The notes under the pieces were generated by a model. That model had not been told where the DNA came from. It made no database searches and saw only the letters and a program-made list of their open reading frames with translations. This document shows positions 43,195-51,074 of a stretch of 64,000 nt of DNA, one piece after another. The stretch's first letter is position 1, and every line of letters starts with the position of its first letter. Location of the stretch: assembly GCF_007713685.1 (NCBI RefSeq), contig NZ_VMRJ01000001.1, positions 1,470,129 through 1,534,128 of the forward strand, in the 5' to 3' direction. The stretch is from Hymenobacter setariae. GTDB taxonomy: Bacteria > Bacteroidota > Bacteroidia > Cytophagales > Hymenobacteraceae. The position numbers and the translations under genes were made by a program.

Positions 43195-46100
43195 ATGCAC
43201 CAAACTTTTACAGCTACTTATTTCAACGCCTCTGCTACTAAACTATTTTTCACACTATCGCTGCTGGTGCTGCCACTGCTTGGGTTAGGGCAAACATTCT
43301 CTGGCACTTACCCATTTACCAATGTCACTTCGAGCACTGGCACCACCGACCCCACGCTGGCACCATCAGCTACGGGCGTTACGTTTGGGTCATTCGCCGC
43401 GGTCGGCACGTCGGCTAACCCTAGTGCAGGCAGCCGCTTCACTTTCACCGGCTGGCCTACGGGTGCCACAGATGGCAGCGATACCTTCACGGGAGCAGTT
43501 GATGCTGGCAAGTATTACACCGTCGCGCTTACCCCGCAGGCGGGCTTTGTCCTTTCAATCAGCAACATCACTTTTACCCTACAACGAACTAGCACGGGTG
43601 TTCGCCAATATGCGGTGCGGTCGAGCGCCGATAACTACACTACGAATCTACCCGCGTCGATTTCGTCCGCAAATACAACTCTCAGTGTAGTAGCGAGCAA
43701 CGTCTTTCAGGTGACCGACGCTGCCACTACGGCCCAAACAGGTAGTACCATAACCCTAGGTGGCACGGGCTACACCAACGTGAGCAGCCCCATCACATTC
43801 CGCTTCTACGGATTCAATGCCGAAGCCGCAAGCTCTGGCTCGTTTAGTATTGATGATGTCAAGATATCGGGCGTAGCCACCGCTACCAACGCCCCGACTG
43901 TCAGCAATTTCACGCCCACTTCGGGGCCAGCAGGTACCAACGTAACCATCACGGGCGCTTACTTCACCGCTAGCACTAGCGTGGCTTTCAATGGCGTAGC
44001 TGCTTCTAGCGTAGTCATTACTAATACGACGACGCTCACAGCCACCGTGCCAAGCGGCGCTAGCACCGGGCCTATCGCGGTCACCACATCGGGTGGCACA
44101 GCTACTTCGGCTGCGCCTTTTACTGTTACCGTGCCTACCGTTACCGTCAGTCCAGCTTCTTTATCTGGCTTTGCCGCGGCGGCCGGCACTGCTTCGGCGG
44201 CCCAGACGTACCAGGTCAGTGGCAATGCCCTAGATGGCAATACACTCGCTATCAATGTATCCACTACCAATTTCGAGGTGTCGCTGGATGGTCGTAGCTA
44301 CGGCTCCTCGGCCAGTATTGCCCTAGGTGGCAGCACTACCTTAGCCGCCTCTACCGTCTATGTGCGACTGGCCAGCGGGGCTCCCCTAGGGTCGGCGAGC
44401 GCTACTATAGCTAATACCAATGGAGCAGTCACGACCAACCTGGCGGCGAGTGGCGTAGTTGTGACGCCATTGGTGGCCAAGCGCTGGACGGGCGCGGCGG
44501 GTACTACTTCCTGGTTCGACGCTGCCAACTGGGAAAATGGCTCAGTGCCCGCCAGCACCGACGATGTAGTACTCGACCACCGCTACGTAACCGGCAAGTA
44601 CACTGTAAACCTAGGCAATAGTGCGACGGTGCCCCCTTCGGCAGTTACGGTTAGTTCCTTGCGCATTCGGCCCGCGGCGGGCGATTCTATCCTGTGCGTT
44701 ATTCCGCTAACCAACACTATCTCTACCAGCGCTAATAACGCGCCGGCGCTGGCCTTATCGCGCACCGTGGCTGGCGACACGGCCCTTTACATTGCCACTA
44801 AGGGTGCGTTCATCAATGTGTCGGGCGCGGCCGCCGGCGATGTTTTCGACCCTGCCGGAACCAGCCCCACAGTCTTTTTGCTAAACGGCGGCAGCTTTTA
44901 CCACCGCACCGTACGTAGCAATACCACACTGGTCGAAAACCTGTCTGGCGCGGCCGGCACCGAAACAGGCAATTTTTTCTTTCGGATACCGGGCTTCAGC
45001 ACTACCATCAGTGGCTCGGCGCGCACCTACGGCAACCTGATTTTTCAGCGAGGCGGCGCCAGTTCTTATGGAACGAGTGGCGGCAACACATTCACCATCA
45101 ATGGTAACCTGACCATTGAGAGCGGTGTTACTTTTTTGGTTACTATCAATGGCACTACGGTGCTAAAGGGTAACCTAGCCAACGCTGGCAACTTTCAGCT
45201 TAAGGCGGCTACTGCAACCGCGACCGGCCGCCGACTGGTGTTGCAGGGCACCGCACCTCAAGTACTAGCCGGCACTTCGCTTGGCGACCCTGCAAGTGCC
45301 ACGTCATACCTAGGGCCCGATGCGCAGTTGGAAATCAACAACGCCGCGGGGGTGACCTTGCAAACACCCGTCACGCTCAGCAGTGGGCTAGCCCTTACCA
45401 GTGGCTTGCTCAGCACCACAACTAGCAATATGCTGACCATGCTGCCAACTGCTACCGTGACTGGCGGCTCGGCGAGCAGCTTTGTGAACGGGACAGTAGC
45501 ACGCCTAGTACCAAGTGTAGCTAATGGTACTGGCATTTACACTTCGTATACCTTTCCCGTCGGCAAGGGCTCGTCGTACCATCCTATCGTTCTAAACGTC
45601 AATACGCAAACCAGCACGACCACTTACCGCGCCGAGCAGTTTGAGGGCGACCCCGGCCAGAACGTAACGGGCAGCGACCTTGCTCGCGTCAGCAAAGCAA
45701 ATTGGTTTACTATCACTCCATTCAGCGGTGCTACTCCGACGCAACCTAGCGGCTTCAGCGGCACTATCAGTATTCCTTTTGCTTCTAGCGACGGCGTAAC
45801 CGACCCAACCGCCACCACGCTGGTAGTAGCTAAACGCGCAGATGCTACCCAACCCTGGACTAATATCGGTCGCAGTGGTGCTTCGGCTAGCACACTCACC
45901 TCAGCCACTTTTACTAGCTTCTCCGAGTTTGCCCTGGCTAGCACCAGCGCCGATGCCAGCGCCAACCCGCTGCCCGTTACGCTCACTAGCTTCAATGCCA
46001 CTCGCCAAGCTAACGGCACTGTGAAGATAGATTGGGCGACAGCTTCTGAACAGCGCAGTGCCTATTTTGAGATTCAGCGCAGCCTAGACGGCCGCTTGTT

Positions 46101-46488
46101 CACCAGTGGTGCCACTGTTCCTGCCAATGGTACTACTACGCAAGCGCACTACTATAGCCGCCTTGACAACGCGGCTCCGGCCTGTCAGCTTTACTACCGC
46201 CTGCGCCAGGTTGATACCAATAATACCGCTACCTACTCCCCTGTCGTAACGCTAGCTGGCTCGGCCTCTACACTGGACCTTTACCCTAATCCAGCTCATG
46301 ACCAACTGGTAATAGCCTTAGCCGCTGGCCGCACTGTACAGCTATTTGACCTAGCTGGCTACTTAGTGCAAACTGCCACCCTACCTGCTTCGGGCCAACT
46401 CAGCGTGAGTTCGCTACCAGCTGGCACCTACTTGCTACGCATAGTATTACCGGAGCAAACGCGTACGCTACGCTTTACGAAGCAGTAA
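43195..46488 (+). CDS. Large secreted T9SS cargo protein with IPT/TIG domain
   Basis: The 1097-residue protein begins at the ATG at 43195; its signal peptide ends near residue 30 (LLGLGQ). After a beta-sandwich (about 30-230) comes an IPT/TIG domain (about 233-318; PTVSNFTPTSGPAGTNVTITG). A Bacteroidota repeat follows with the pattern VSPASLSGFAAAAGTAS, TNFEVSLDG, VYVRLASGAPLG (about 320-420). A G8-like segment starts at KRWTGAAGTTSWFDAANW (about 428). Later are long Ser/Thr/Gly-rich strands and an Ig-like segment (SFNATRQANG, DWATASEQRSAYFEIQRSLDG). The end is a T9SS sorting domain (about 1023-1097; LYPNPAHDQ, VQLFDLAGYLVQ, SSLPAGTYLLRI). Probably an adhesin or surface layer protein. Confidence 0.87.
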   Translation: MHQTFTATYFNASATKLFFTLSLLVLPLLGLGQTFSGTYPFTNVTSSTGTTDPTLAPSATGVTFGSFAAVGTSANPSAGSRFTFTGWPTGATDGSDTFTGAVDAGKYYTVALTPQAGFVLSISNITFTLQRTSTGVRQYAVRSSADNYTTNLPASISSANTTLSVVASNVFQVTDAATTAQTGSTITLGGTGYTNVSSPITFRFYGFNAEAASSGSFSIDDVKISGVATATNAPTVSNFTPTSGPAGTNVTITGAYFTASTSVAFNGVAASSVVITNTTTLTATVPSGASTGPIAVTTSGGTATSAAPFTVTVPTVTVSPASLSGFAAAAGTASAAQTYQVSGNALDGNTLAINVSTTNFEVSLDGRSYGSSASIALGGSTTLAASTVYVRLASGAPLGSASATIANTNGAVTTNLAASGVVVTPLVAKRWTGAAGTTSWFDAANWENGSVPASTDDVVLDHRYVTGKYTVNLGNSATVPPSAVTVSSLRIRPAAGDSILCVIPLTNTISTSANNAPALALSRTVAGDTALYIATKGAFINVSGAAAGDVFDPAGTSPTVFLLNGGSFYHRTVRSNTTLVENLSGAAGTETGNFFFRIPGFSTTISGSARTYGNLIFQRGGASSYGTSGGNTFTINGNLTIESGVTFLVTINGTTVLKGNLANAGNFQLKAATATATGRRLVLQGTAPQVLAGTSLGDPASATSYLGPDAQLEINNAAGVTLQTPVTLSSGLALTSGLLSTTTSNMLTMLPTATVTGGSASSFVNGTVARLVPSVANGTGIYTSYTFPVGKGSSYHPIVLNVNTQTSTTTYRAEQFEGDPGQNVTGSDLARVSKANWFTITPFSGATPTQPSGFSGTISIPFASSDGVTDPTATTLVVAKRADATQPWTNIGRSGASASTLTSATFTSFSEFALASTSADASANPLPVTLTSFNATRQANGTVKIDWATASEQRSAYFEIQRSLDGRLFTSGATVPANGTTTQAHYYSRLDNAAPACQLYYRLRQVDTNNTATYSPVVTLAGSASTLDLYPNPAHDQLVIALAAGRTVQLFDLAGYLVQTATLPASGQLSVSSLPAGTYLLRIVLPEQTRTLRFTKQ

Positions 46489-46498
46489 GGTCTTTAGT

Positions 46499-46565
46499 AA
46501 TTGTCTATTAAGCAAAGAAGCCCTAGGTACAGTGTACCTAGGGCTTCTTTGCTTAATAGACAATT
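46499..46565. repeat. Perfect 32-bp hairpin between convergent genes
   Basis: The 32-nt arms, 46499-46530 and 46534-46565, are exactly complementary around an AGT loop. The stem tip contains CCTAGG in each arm. It lies between the T9SS cargo stop and the iscA stop, so it may terminate both, although there is no U-tract beyond the stem. Confidence 0.88.
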
Positions 46566-46572
46566 GTATCAA

Positions 46573-46899
46573 TTACACCGAGAAGCTCTCGCCGCAACCA
46601 CACGAACGCGAAGCATTCGGGTTATGGAACTGAAAGCCTTTGCCATTTAGGCCGTCCGAAAAGTCTAGTTCGGTGCCGGCTAGGTACAGGAAGCTTTTCA
46701 TATCTACCACTACCCGCACGCCTTTGTCTTCAAATTCCTGGTCCATAGGACGGGTTTCGTTGTCAAAATCTAGCTTGTAGCTTAGACCCGAGCAGCCGCC
46801 ACCGGCCACCGACGCTCGCAGGCGGTAGCTAGCATCGAGCTGTGAATCATGCATCAGATGCTCAATTTTATCTTTGGCTTTATCCGAAACGGTTATCAT
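46573..46899 (-). CDS. iscA: HesB/IscA-family iron-sulfur assembly protein
   Basis: The 108-residue A-type carrier protein shows the three conserved cysteines: GGGCSGLSY in the middle and SCGCGES at the C-terminus. IscA/SufA proteins accept Fe-S clusters from the scaffold and deliver them to apo-proteins. It lies 190 bp downstream of iscU, behind a terminator, and has its own -7 element. Confidence 0.93.
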   Translation of the reverse strand: MITVSDKAKDKIEHLMHDSQLDASYRLRASVAGGGCSGLSYKLDFDNETRPMDQEFEDKGVRVVVDMKSFLYLAGTELDFSDGLNGKGFQFHNPNASRSCGCGESFSV

Positions 46900-46972
46900 A
46901 TAGCTAGTTGGCAGGTGCTCGTAGAAGAATAGTCGCCGAACGCTGTAGGTGTAGCGAGCGGCATTGTTATAA

Positions 46973-46980
46973 CAAAGATA
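46973..46980 (-). promoter_or_regulatory. -7 element for iscA
   Basis: On the minus strand TATCTTTG is an exact TAnnTTTG match, 73 nt upstream of iscA and just downstream of the iscU terminator, so iscA can be transcribed separately. Confidence 0.55.
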
Positions 46981-47011
46981 CTGCTAAGAAGGATTCTAAA
47001 TAAATGAAAAA

Positions 47012-47050
47012 AGTAAGCTCCCACGGCCAATGTGACCGTGAGAGCTTACT
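47012..47050 (-). terminator. Terminator after iscU
   Basis: AGTAAGCTCCCACGG / CCGTGAGAGCTTACT form a stem with one G-U pair on the minus strand, followed there by TTTTTT. It separates iscSU from iscA. Confidence 0.82.
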
Positions 47051-47089
47051 AAAATTCTGGGTGACCTAGCGCATAGCGCTACAAGCAAC

Positions 47090-47506
47090 CTAGTGGTGCG
47101 ACTTCTCTAGCTCGAGAGCCGGTAGGCCGTTCTTTACGCGGTAGTCGTTGATGGCCATTTTGATGGCATCTTCGGCCAGTACCGAGCAGTGGATTTTTAC
47201 GGGCGGCAGGGCCAGTTCTTCCACAATCTCCATGTTGTCGATGGCCAGGGCCTCGTCAACCGTCTTGCCTTTCAGCCACTCCGTAGCTAGCGACGACGAC
47301 GCGATGGCCGAGCCGCAGCCGAAGGTCTTGAACTTGGCATCGGTGATGGTGTTCGTGGTCTCATCCACCTCGATTTGCAGGCGCATTACGTCGCCGCACT
47401 CGGGGGCACCAACCAGGCCGGTGCCTACCGTCTTCTTGCTTTTGTCCAGCGTGCCCACGTTGCGCGGGTTGCTGTAATGGTCGATTACCTTATCGGAGTA
47501 AGCCAT
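47090..47506 (-). CDS. iscU: Fe-S cluster scaffold IscU
   Basis: The 138-residue scaffold on which IscS sulfur and iron are assembled into [2Fe-2S]. The ligand residues are visible: Cys in PECGDVM (with the regulatory Asp), Cys in TFGCGSAIASS and His-Cys in KIHCSVLAEDA. The LPPVK motif recognised by HscA is present as ALPPVKIHC, although hscA/hscB are not here. It lies 110 bp after iscS. Confidence 0.96.
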   Translation of the reverse strand: MAYSDKVIDHYSNPRNVGTLDKSKKTVGTGLVGAPECGDVMRLQIEVDETTNTITDAKFKTFGCGSAIASSSLATEWLKGKTVDEALAIDNMEIVEELALPPVKIHCSVLAEDAIKMAINDYRVKNGLPALELEKSHH

Positions 47507-47540
47507 GGTATGTTGGAAATTTAAAAATTAAAAAGCATGA

Positions 47541-47609
47541 ATTAAAAATTGAGTGGTTGAGGATGGATATAGCAGCCATCCTCAACTTTTTTAGTTCTCA
47601 ATTTTTAAT
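47541..47609. repeat. Nested inverted repeats between iscS and iscU
   Basis: An outer 13-bp pair, ATTAAAAATTGAG (47541-47553) and its complement (47597-47609), encloses an inner 11-bp pair, GTTGAGGATGG (47556-47566) and CCATCCTCAAC (47576-47586). The element lies in the transcribed spacer and could shape processing or partial termination. Confidence 0.7.
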
Positions 47610-47616
47610 CGAAGGC

Positions 47617-48831
47617 CTAGTGCTCGGCCCACTCGATGGTGCTAAGGTCAACGCCTTCTTTGTGCATTTCCCACAGCGGCGACATCTCGCGGAGCTTGGT
47701 CACAGCCTCTTTTACGTGGTTGATGGCGTATGCGATTTGCTCGTCGGTAGTAAAGCGACTCAAGCCGAAGCGCAGGCTGCTGTGAGCCAAGTCGTCGCTC
47801 AGGCCCAGGGCCTTGAGTACGTAGCTAGGCTCAAGCGAAGCCGAGGTGCAGGCCGAGCCCGACGATACAGCCAGGTCTTTCACGCCCATCATCAGGCCTT
47901 CGCCTTCCACGTACTTGAAGCTGATGTTCGTCACGTGGGGCAAGCGGTACTCGCGCGAGCCGTTTACGTAGCTCTCTTCGAGGGTCAGCAGCTCAGCTTC
48001 GAGCTGGTCGCGCAGCTTGCTAAGGCGCTCGGCATCGGCGGCCATTTCAAGGCGAGCCAATTCACAAGCTTTGCCGAAACCTACGATACCGGGCACGTTG
48101 AGAGTACCCGAACGCATGCCGCGCTCGTGTCCACCACCATCCATTTGGGCGGTAACTTTCACCCGCGGGTTTTTGCGACGCACATAAAGTGCACCTACGC
48201 CCTTAGGACCATACATTTTGTGAGCTGTGAAGGCCATCAGGTCGATGCCATCGGCCAGTACATCCACCGGAATCTTACCCACAGCTTGGGTGCCATCGGT
48301 CATAAATAGCGCGCCGTGCTTGTGAGCGATGGCGGCAATTTCACGGATGGGCTGCACCGTGCCGGTTTCGTTGTTGCCGTACATGATGGTCACCAGAATG
48401 GTCTGGGGCGTCATGGCAGCTTCCAGTTCGTCGAGGCTAATGAGACCTTGCTCGTTTACGGGCAGATAGGTCACCTTGCCACCAAGCTTCTCGATGTGCT
48501 TACAAGTATCAAGCACTGCTTTGTGCTCGGTAGTAGCGGTGATGATATGGTTGCCGCGCTGGCTATACATTTCAAACACCCCTTTGATACCCAAGTTATC
48601 ACCTTCGGTAGCACCGCTAGTGAAGATAATCTCCTTGGGGTCACAGTTGATGAGCTGACTGATTTGCGTGCGAGCGTAGTCCACGCCTTCTTCGGCGGCC
48701 CAGCCGAAGGGGTGGTTACGCGAAGCAGCATTACCGAACACGTCGGTGAGGTAGGGCATCATGGCCTCCAGCACGCGCGGGTCGAGCGGCGTGGTGGCGT
48801 TGTTGTCCAGATAGATAGGTAGCTTAAGCAT
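47617..48831 (-). CDS. iscS: Cysteine desulfurase IscS
   Basis: The 404-residue PLP enzyme converts cysteine to alanine and passes the persulfide to IscU (and to tRNA thiolation). It has [13 protein letters not shown] at the N-terminus, the PLP Lys in [10 protein letters not shown] and the active-site Cys in [13 protein letters not shown], the long-loop form of group I IscS. It heads the iscS-iscU unit. No iscR precedes it. Confidence 0.96.
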   Translation of the reverse strand: MLKLPIYLDNNATTPLDPRVLEAMMPYLTDVFGNAASRNHPFGWAAEEGVDYARTQISQLINCDPKEIIFTSGATEGDNLGIKGVFEMYSQRGNHIITATTEHKAVLDTCKHIEKLGGKVTYLPVNEQGLISLDELEAAMTPQTILVTIMYGNNETGTVQPIREIAAIAHKHGALFMTDGTQAVGKIPVDVLADGIDLMAFTAHKMYGPKGVGALYVRRKNPRVKVTAQMDGGGHERGMRSGTLNVPGIVGFGKACELARLEMAADAERLSKLRDQLEAELLTLEESYVNGSREYRLPHVTNISFKYVEGEGLMMGVKDLAVSSGSACTSASLEPSYVLKALGLSDDLAHSSLRFGLSRFTTDEQIAYAINHVKEAVTKLREMSPLWEMHKEGVDLSTIEWAEH

Positions 48832-48985
48832 GGCGCTGGGCTGGATTTATCGAGTAAAAGCTAAAGTTAGGTGTAGGCTGCTTCTGAAACAGAATTTTGG
48901 CCTAAACAGTTTTTTTAGCTCACAAAAATAGCTGAATAATACTCAACTGCGGTCGGGCTTGGCGCTGCTCTATAGCGCATCGCCC

Positions 48986-48994
48986 TACATTCGC
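48986..48994 (+). promoter_or_regulatory. -7-like element before the epimerase gene
   Basis: TACATTCGC is 20 nt upstream of the ATG of mce; it is the same 9-mer as the kptA element. Confidence 0.45.
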
Positions 48995-49014
48995 GTTTTG
49001 CTCGTTTGCCTGCC

Positions 49015-49419
49015 ATGCTCACCAATCTTGAACACCTAGGCCTCGCCGTGCGCGACCTTGCCGCCGCTACTGACCTCTACACCCGCCTACTAGGCCAGCC
49101 GCCTTACAAAACTGAGCACGTAGCTAGCGAGGCCGTTGACACGGTATTCTTCCAAGTGGGCGGCTCCAAAATCGAGCTATTGGCGGGTACCAGCCCCGAT
49201 AGCGCCATCACCAAGTTCTTGGAGAAGAAGCCCGAGGGCATTCACCACGTCGCGTTCGAGGTCGATGATATTGTGGCCGAAATGGCTCGGCTGCGCACTG
49301 AAGGCTTTACACTACTCAATGAACAGCCTAAGCGCGGTGCCGACAATAAGCTCGTGTGTTTTGTGCACCCCAAAAGCGCGGGCGGCGTACTGGTCGAGCT
49401 GTGCCAGAGCATATCATAA
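49015..49419 (+). CDS. mce: Methylmalonyl-CoA epimerase
   Basis: The 134-residue vicinal-oxygen-chelate protein interconverts (2R)- and (2S)-methylmalonyl-CoA between propionyl-CoA carboxylase and the mutase. Metal ligands fit: His in LEHLGLAV, Gln/Glu in FFQVGGSKIELL, His in IHHVAFEV and Glu in GVLVELCQ. The start is the ATG at 49015; the frame opens from a TTG 9 bp upstream. Its stop abuts the stop of the convergent hydrolase. Confidence 0.92.
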   Translation: MLTNLEHLGLAVRDLAAATDLYTRLLGQPPYKTEHVASEAVDTVFFQVGGSKIELLAGTSPDSAITKFLEKKPEGIHHVAFEVDDIVAEMARLRTEGFTLLNEQPKRGADNKLVCFVHPKSAGGVLVELCQSIS

Positions 49420-50295
49420 GTTGCTCAGCACCGCATCGACTACGGCGCTAGGTGCCTCGCGGGGCACGTAGTGGCCCACGCCTGCCAGCACGCGCCGTTC
49501 ATACGGGCCGCTGAAATACTGCTCCTTATTTTCAGAAGAAGTTACCAAGCTGGCCCCATCCAACTCGCCATGCAGGAGTATAGTAGGCACATTGATTTTG
49601 GGCTGCGGCTCCAGCTGCTTTTCTAGCGCCTCATAGCGTGGGTCGGGTGGCGCGGCTCCCCAGCGAAAGCAGTAGGAATGCAGCACGATGTCGACCCAGT
49701 CGGGATTGTCCCAAGAGGCAGCCGTGCGCTCGAACGTGGCGTCGTCGAACTGCATGGTCGGCGACCACGCGTGCCAGATGTAGCGGCAAAACTCACGACG
49801 ATTGTTCTTCAACGCCTCGTGCCCGCGCTCTGAGTGGAAAAACCACTGGTACCAATAGGCATGAATCTGCTCAACCGGAATCTTTTCGCCGGGCTTGATG
49901 CCAGTTTCGTAGCCCACCGACGCAACTACCAGCTTCTCGACACGCTCGGGCCAGAGGGCAGCCACAAGGTAGCCAGCGCGGGCGCCCCAGTCGTGGCCCA
50001 CCACCGTCACTTTTTCGATACCTAGGTGGTCGAGCAGGTCGATAGCATCCTGGGCAAGCGCGGTCGTCTGGCCACTACGTGGCGTATCAGCATCAAGAAA
50101 GACTGAGTTGCCGCAGCCCCGCATAGAGGGCGCAATAGTTTGGTAGCCAGCCGCCACTAGCTGAGTCGATACGTCATTCCAAGTATGGAAATCGTCTGGG
50201 AAGCCGTGCAGCAACAACGCTACTGGGGCTTGGGCAGGGCCACGCTGCTCATAGGCGAGGCGCAATACGTCGGTTTCAATGAGGTGAGAGGGCAT
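49414..50295 (-). CDS. Alpha/beta-hydrolase, epoxide-hydrolase type
   Basis: The 293-residue protein has the oxyanion motif HGFPDDF (30-36) and the nucleophile elbow GHDWGARAGY with Asp102 in place of Ser, plus the catalytic His in GVGHYVPREAP. An Asp nucleophile with a Trp after it marks epoxide hydrolases and haloalkane dehalogenases; HGFP favours the former. I use the ATG at 50295, not a GTG 9 codons upstream. Substrate unknown. The gene overlaps mce by 6 bp tail to tail. Confidence 0.88.
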   Translation of the reverse strand: MPSHLIETDVLRLAYEQRGPAQAPVALLLHGFPDDFHTWNDVSTQLVAAGYQTIAPSMRGCGNSVFLDADTPRSGQTTALAQDAIDLLDHLGIEKVTVVGHDWGARAGYLVAALWPERVEKLVVASVGYETGIKPGEKIPVEQIHAYWYQWFFHSERGHEALKNNRREFCRYIWHAWSPTMQFDDATFERTAASWDNPDWVDIVLHSYCFRWGAAPPDPRYEALEKQLEPQPKINVPTILLHGELDGASLVTSSENKEQYFSGPYERRVLAGVGHYVPREAPSAVVDAVLSNL

Positions 50296-50408
50296 GAGGC
50301 GGCGCAATATTTGTAGCTGCACCGTGAACGATGCGCGGGCGGCGTGGTTGCCGCTTATAGCTGGCCTTGTGCCGCCGCACCGTTTTTGTGCTCATCCTGC
50401 TCTTTACT

Positions 50409-50987
50409 ATGTCCACTAGTTTTTTCCGCCAAGAAGTCGATTCTGCCGTTGACATTTTGCTCGCGCAGCAGATTATTCTATACCCTACCGATACCGTGTG
50501 GGGCCTGGGCTGCGATGCCGAAGTGCCGCGCGCCGTCGAGAAGCTATACCAGCTAAAAGGCCGACCCGAGGGTAAGCCCAGCATTGTGCTGGTGGCCGAC
50601 CTAGAAATGCTGACCCGCTATGCCAGCAAAGTGCCCGCCGAGCTAGAAGCCGCCATCAATGCCCAAACTCGCCCTACCACCTACCTACTGCCCGCTAGCC
50701 GAGCTGTAGCGCCGGGCCTTGTAGCACCCGATGGCACTGTGGGCCTGCGCATTGCACAAGATGAATTTTGCCACAAAGTGGTGCGCCGCCTGGGCCATGG
50801 CCTAGTTTCGACTTCGGCCAACAAAAGCGGCGAGCCCACGCCGGCCATTTTTGCCGAGGTTTCGCCAGCCATCGTACGCGGGGTCGACTACGTGGTGAAT
50901 TGGCGCCAAGACGATACCACCCGCGTGGCCCCCTCGCGGGTGGTGCGCCTAGGGGCCGGCGGCACCCTCGAAGTGGTGCGCGAGTGA
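50409..50987 (+). CDS. L-threonylcarbamoyladenylate synthase (Sua5/YciO/YrdC)
   Basis: The 192-residue YrdC-fold enzyme makes threonylcarbamoyl-AMP from Thr, bicarbonate and ATP for t6A at position 37 of ANN-decoding tRNAs. It shows ILYPTDTVWGLGCDA, KLYQLKGRPEGKPSIVLV (the KRxxxKP-like site), TYLLPA and LVSTSANKSGEP. No C-terminal Sua5 domain, so it is the short TsaC type. The ATG at 50409 fits the family start. Confidence 0.93.
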   Translation: MSTSFFRQEVDSAVDILLAQQIILYPTDTVWGLGCDAEVPRAVEKLYQLKGRPEGKPSIVLVADLEMLTRYASKVPAELEAAINAQTRPTTYLLPASRAVAPGLVAPDGTVGLRIAQDEFCHKVVRRLGHGLVSTSANKSGEPTPAIFAEVSPAIVRGVDYVVNWRQDDTTRVAPSRVVRLGAGGTLEVVRE

Positions 50988-51052
50988 GTAGCGCGGGCTT
51001 TCAGTCCGCGAGTTCGATGCGTAATAACGCGCGGACTGAAAGCTCGCACTAC
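50988..51052. repeat. Intergenic inverted repeat, 23-bp arms
   Basis: The left arm GTAGCGCGGGCTTTCAGTCC.. (50988-51010) and right arm (51030-51052) match except at two positions; the loop is 19 nt. It fills the gap between the Sua5/YrdC-type gene and cca on the same strand and starts directly after the stop codon. It may be a dispersed repeat or a processing hairpin. Confidence 0.75.
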
Positions 51053-51061
51053 AACCGGGCG

Positions 51062-51070
51062 TAATTTTGC
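51062..51070 (+). promoter_or_regulatory. -7 element directly before cca
   Basis: TAATTTTGC is an exact TAnnTTTG match and ends 4 nt before the ATG of cca, implying a leaderless transcript. Confidence 0.6.
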
Positions 51071-51074
51071 GCCC

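Noticed and set aside
47541-47609. Riboswitch before iscU
   Set aside because: Only two simple nested dyads are visible, with no conserved ligand-binding core that I recognise.
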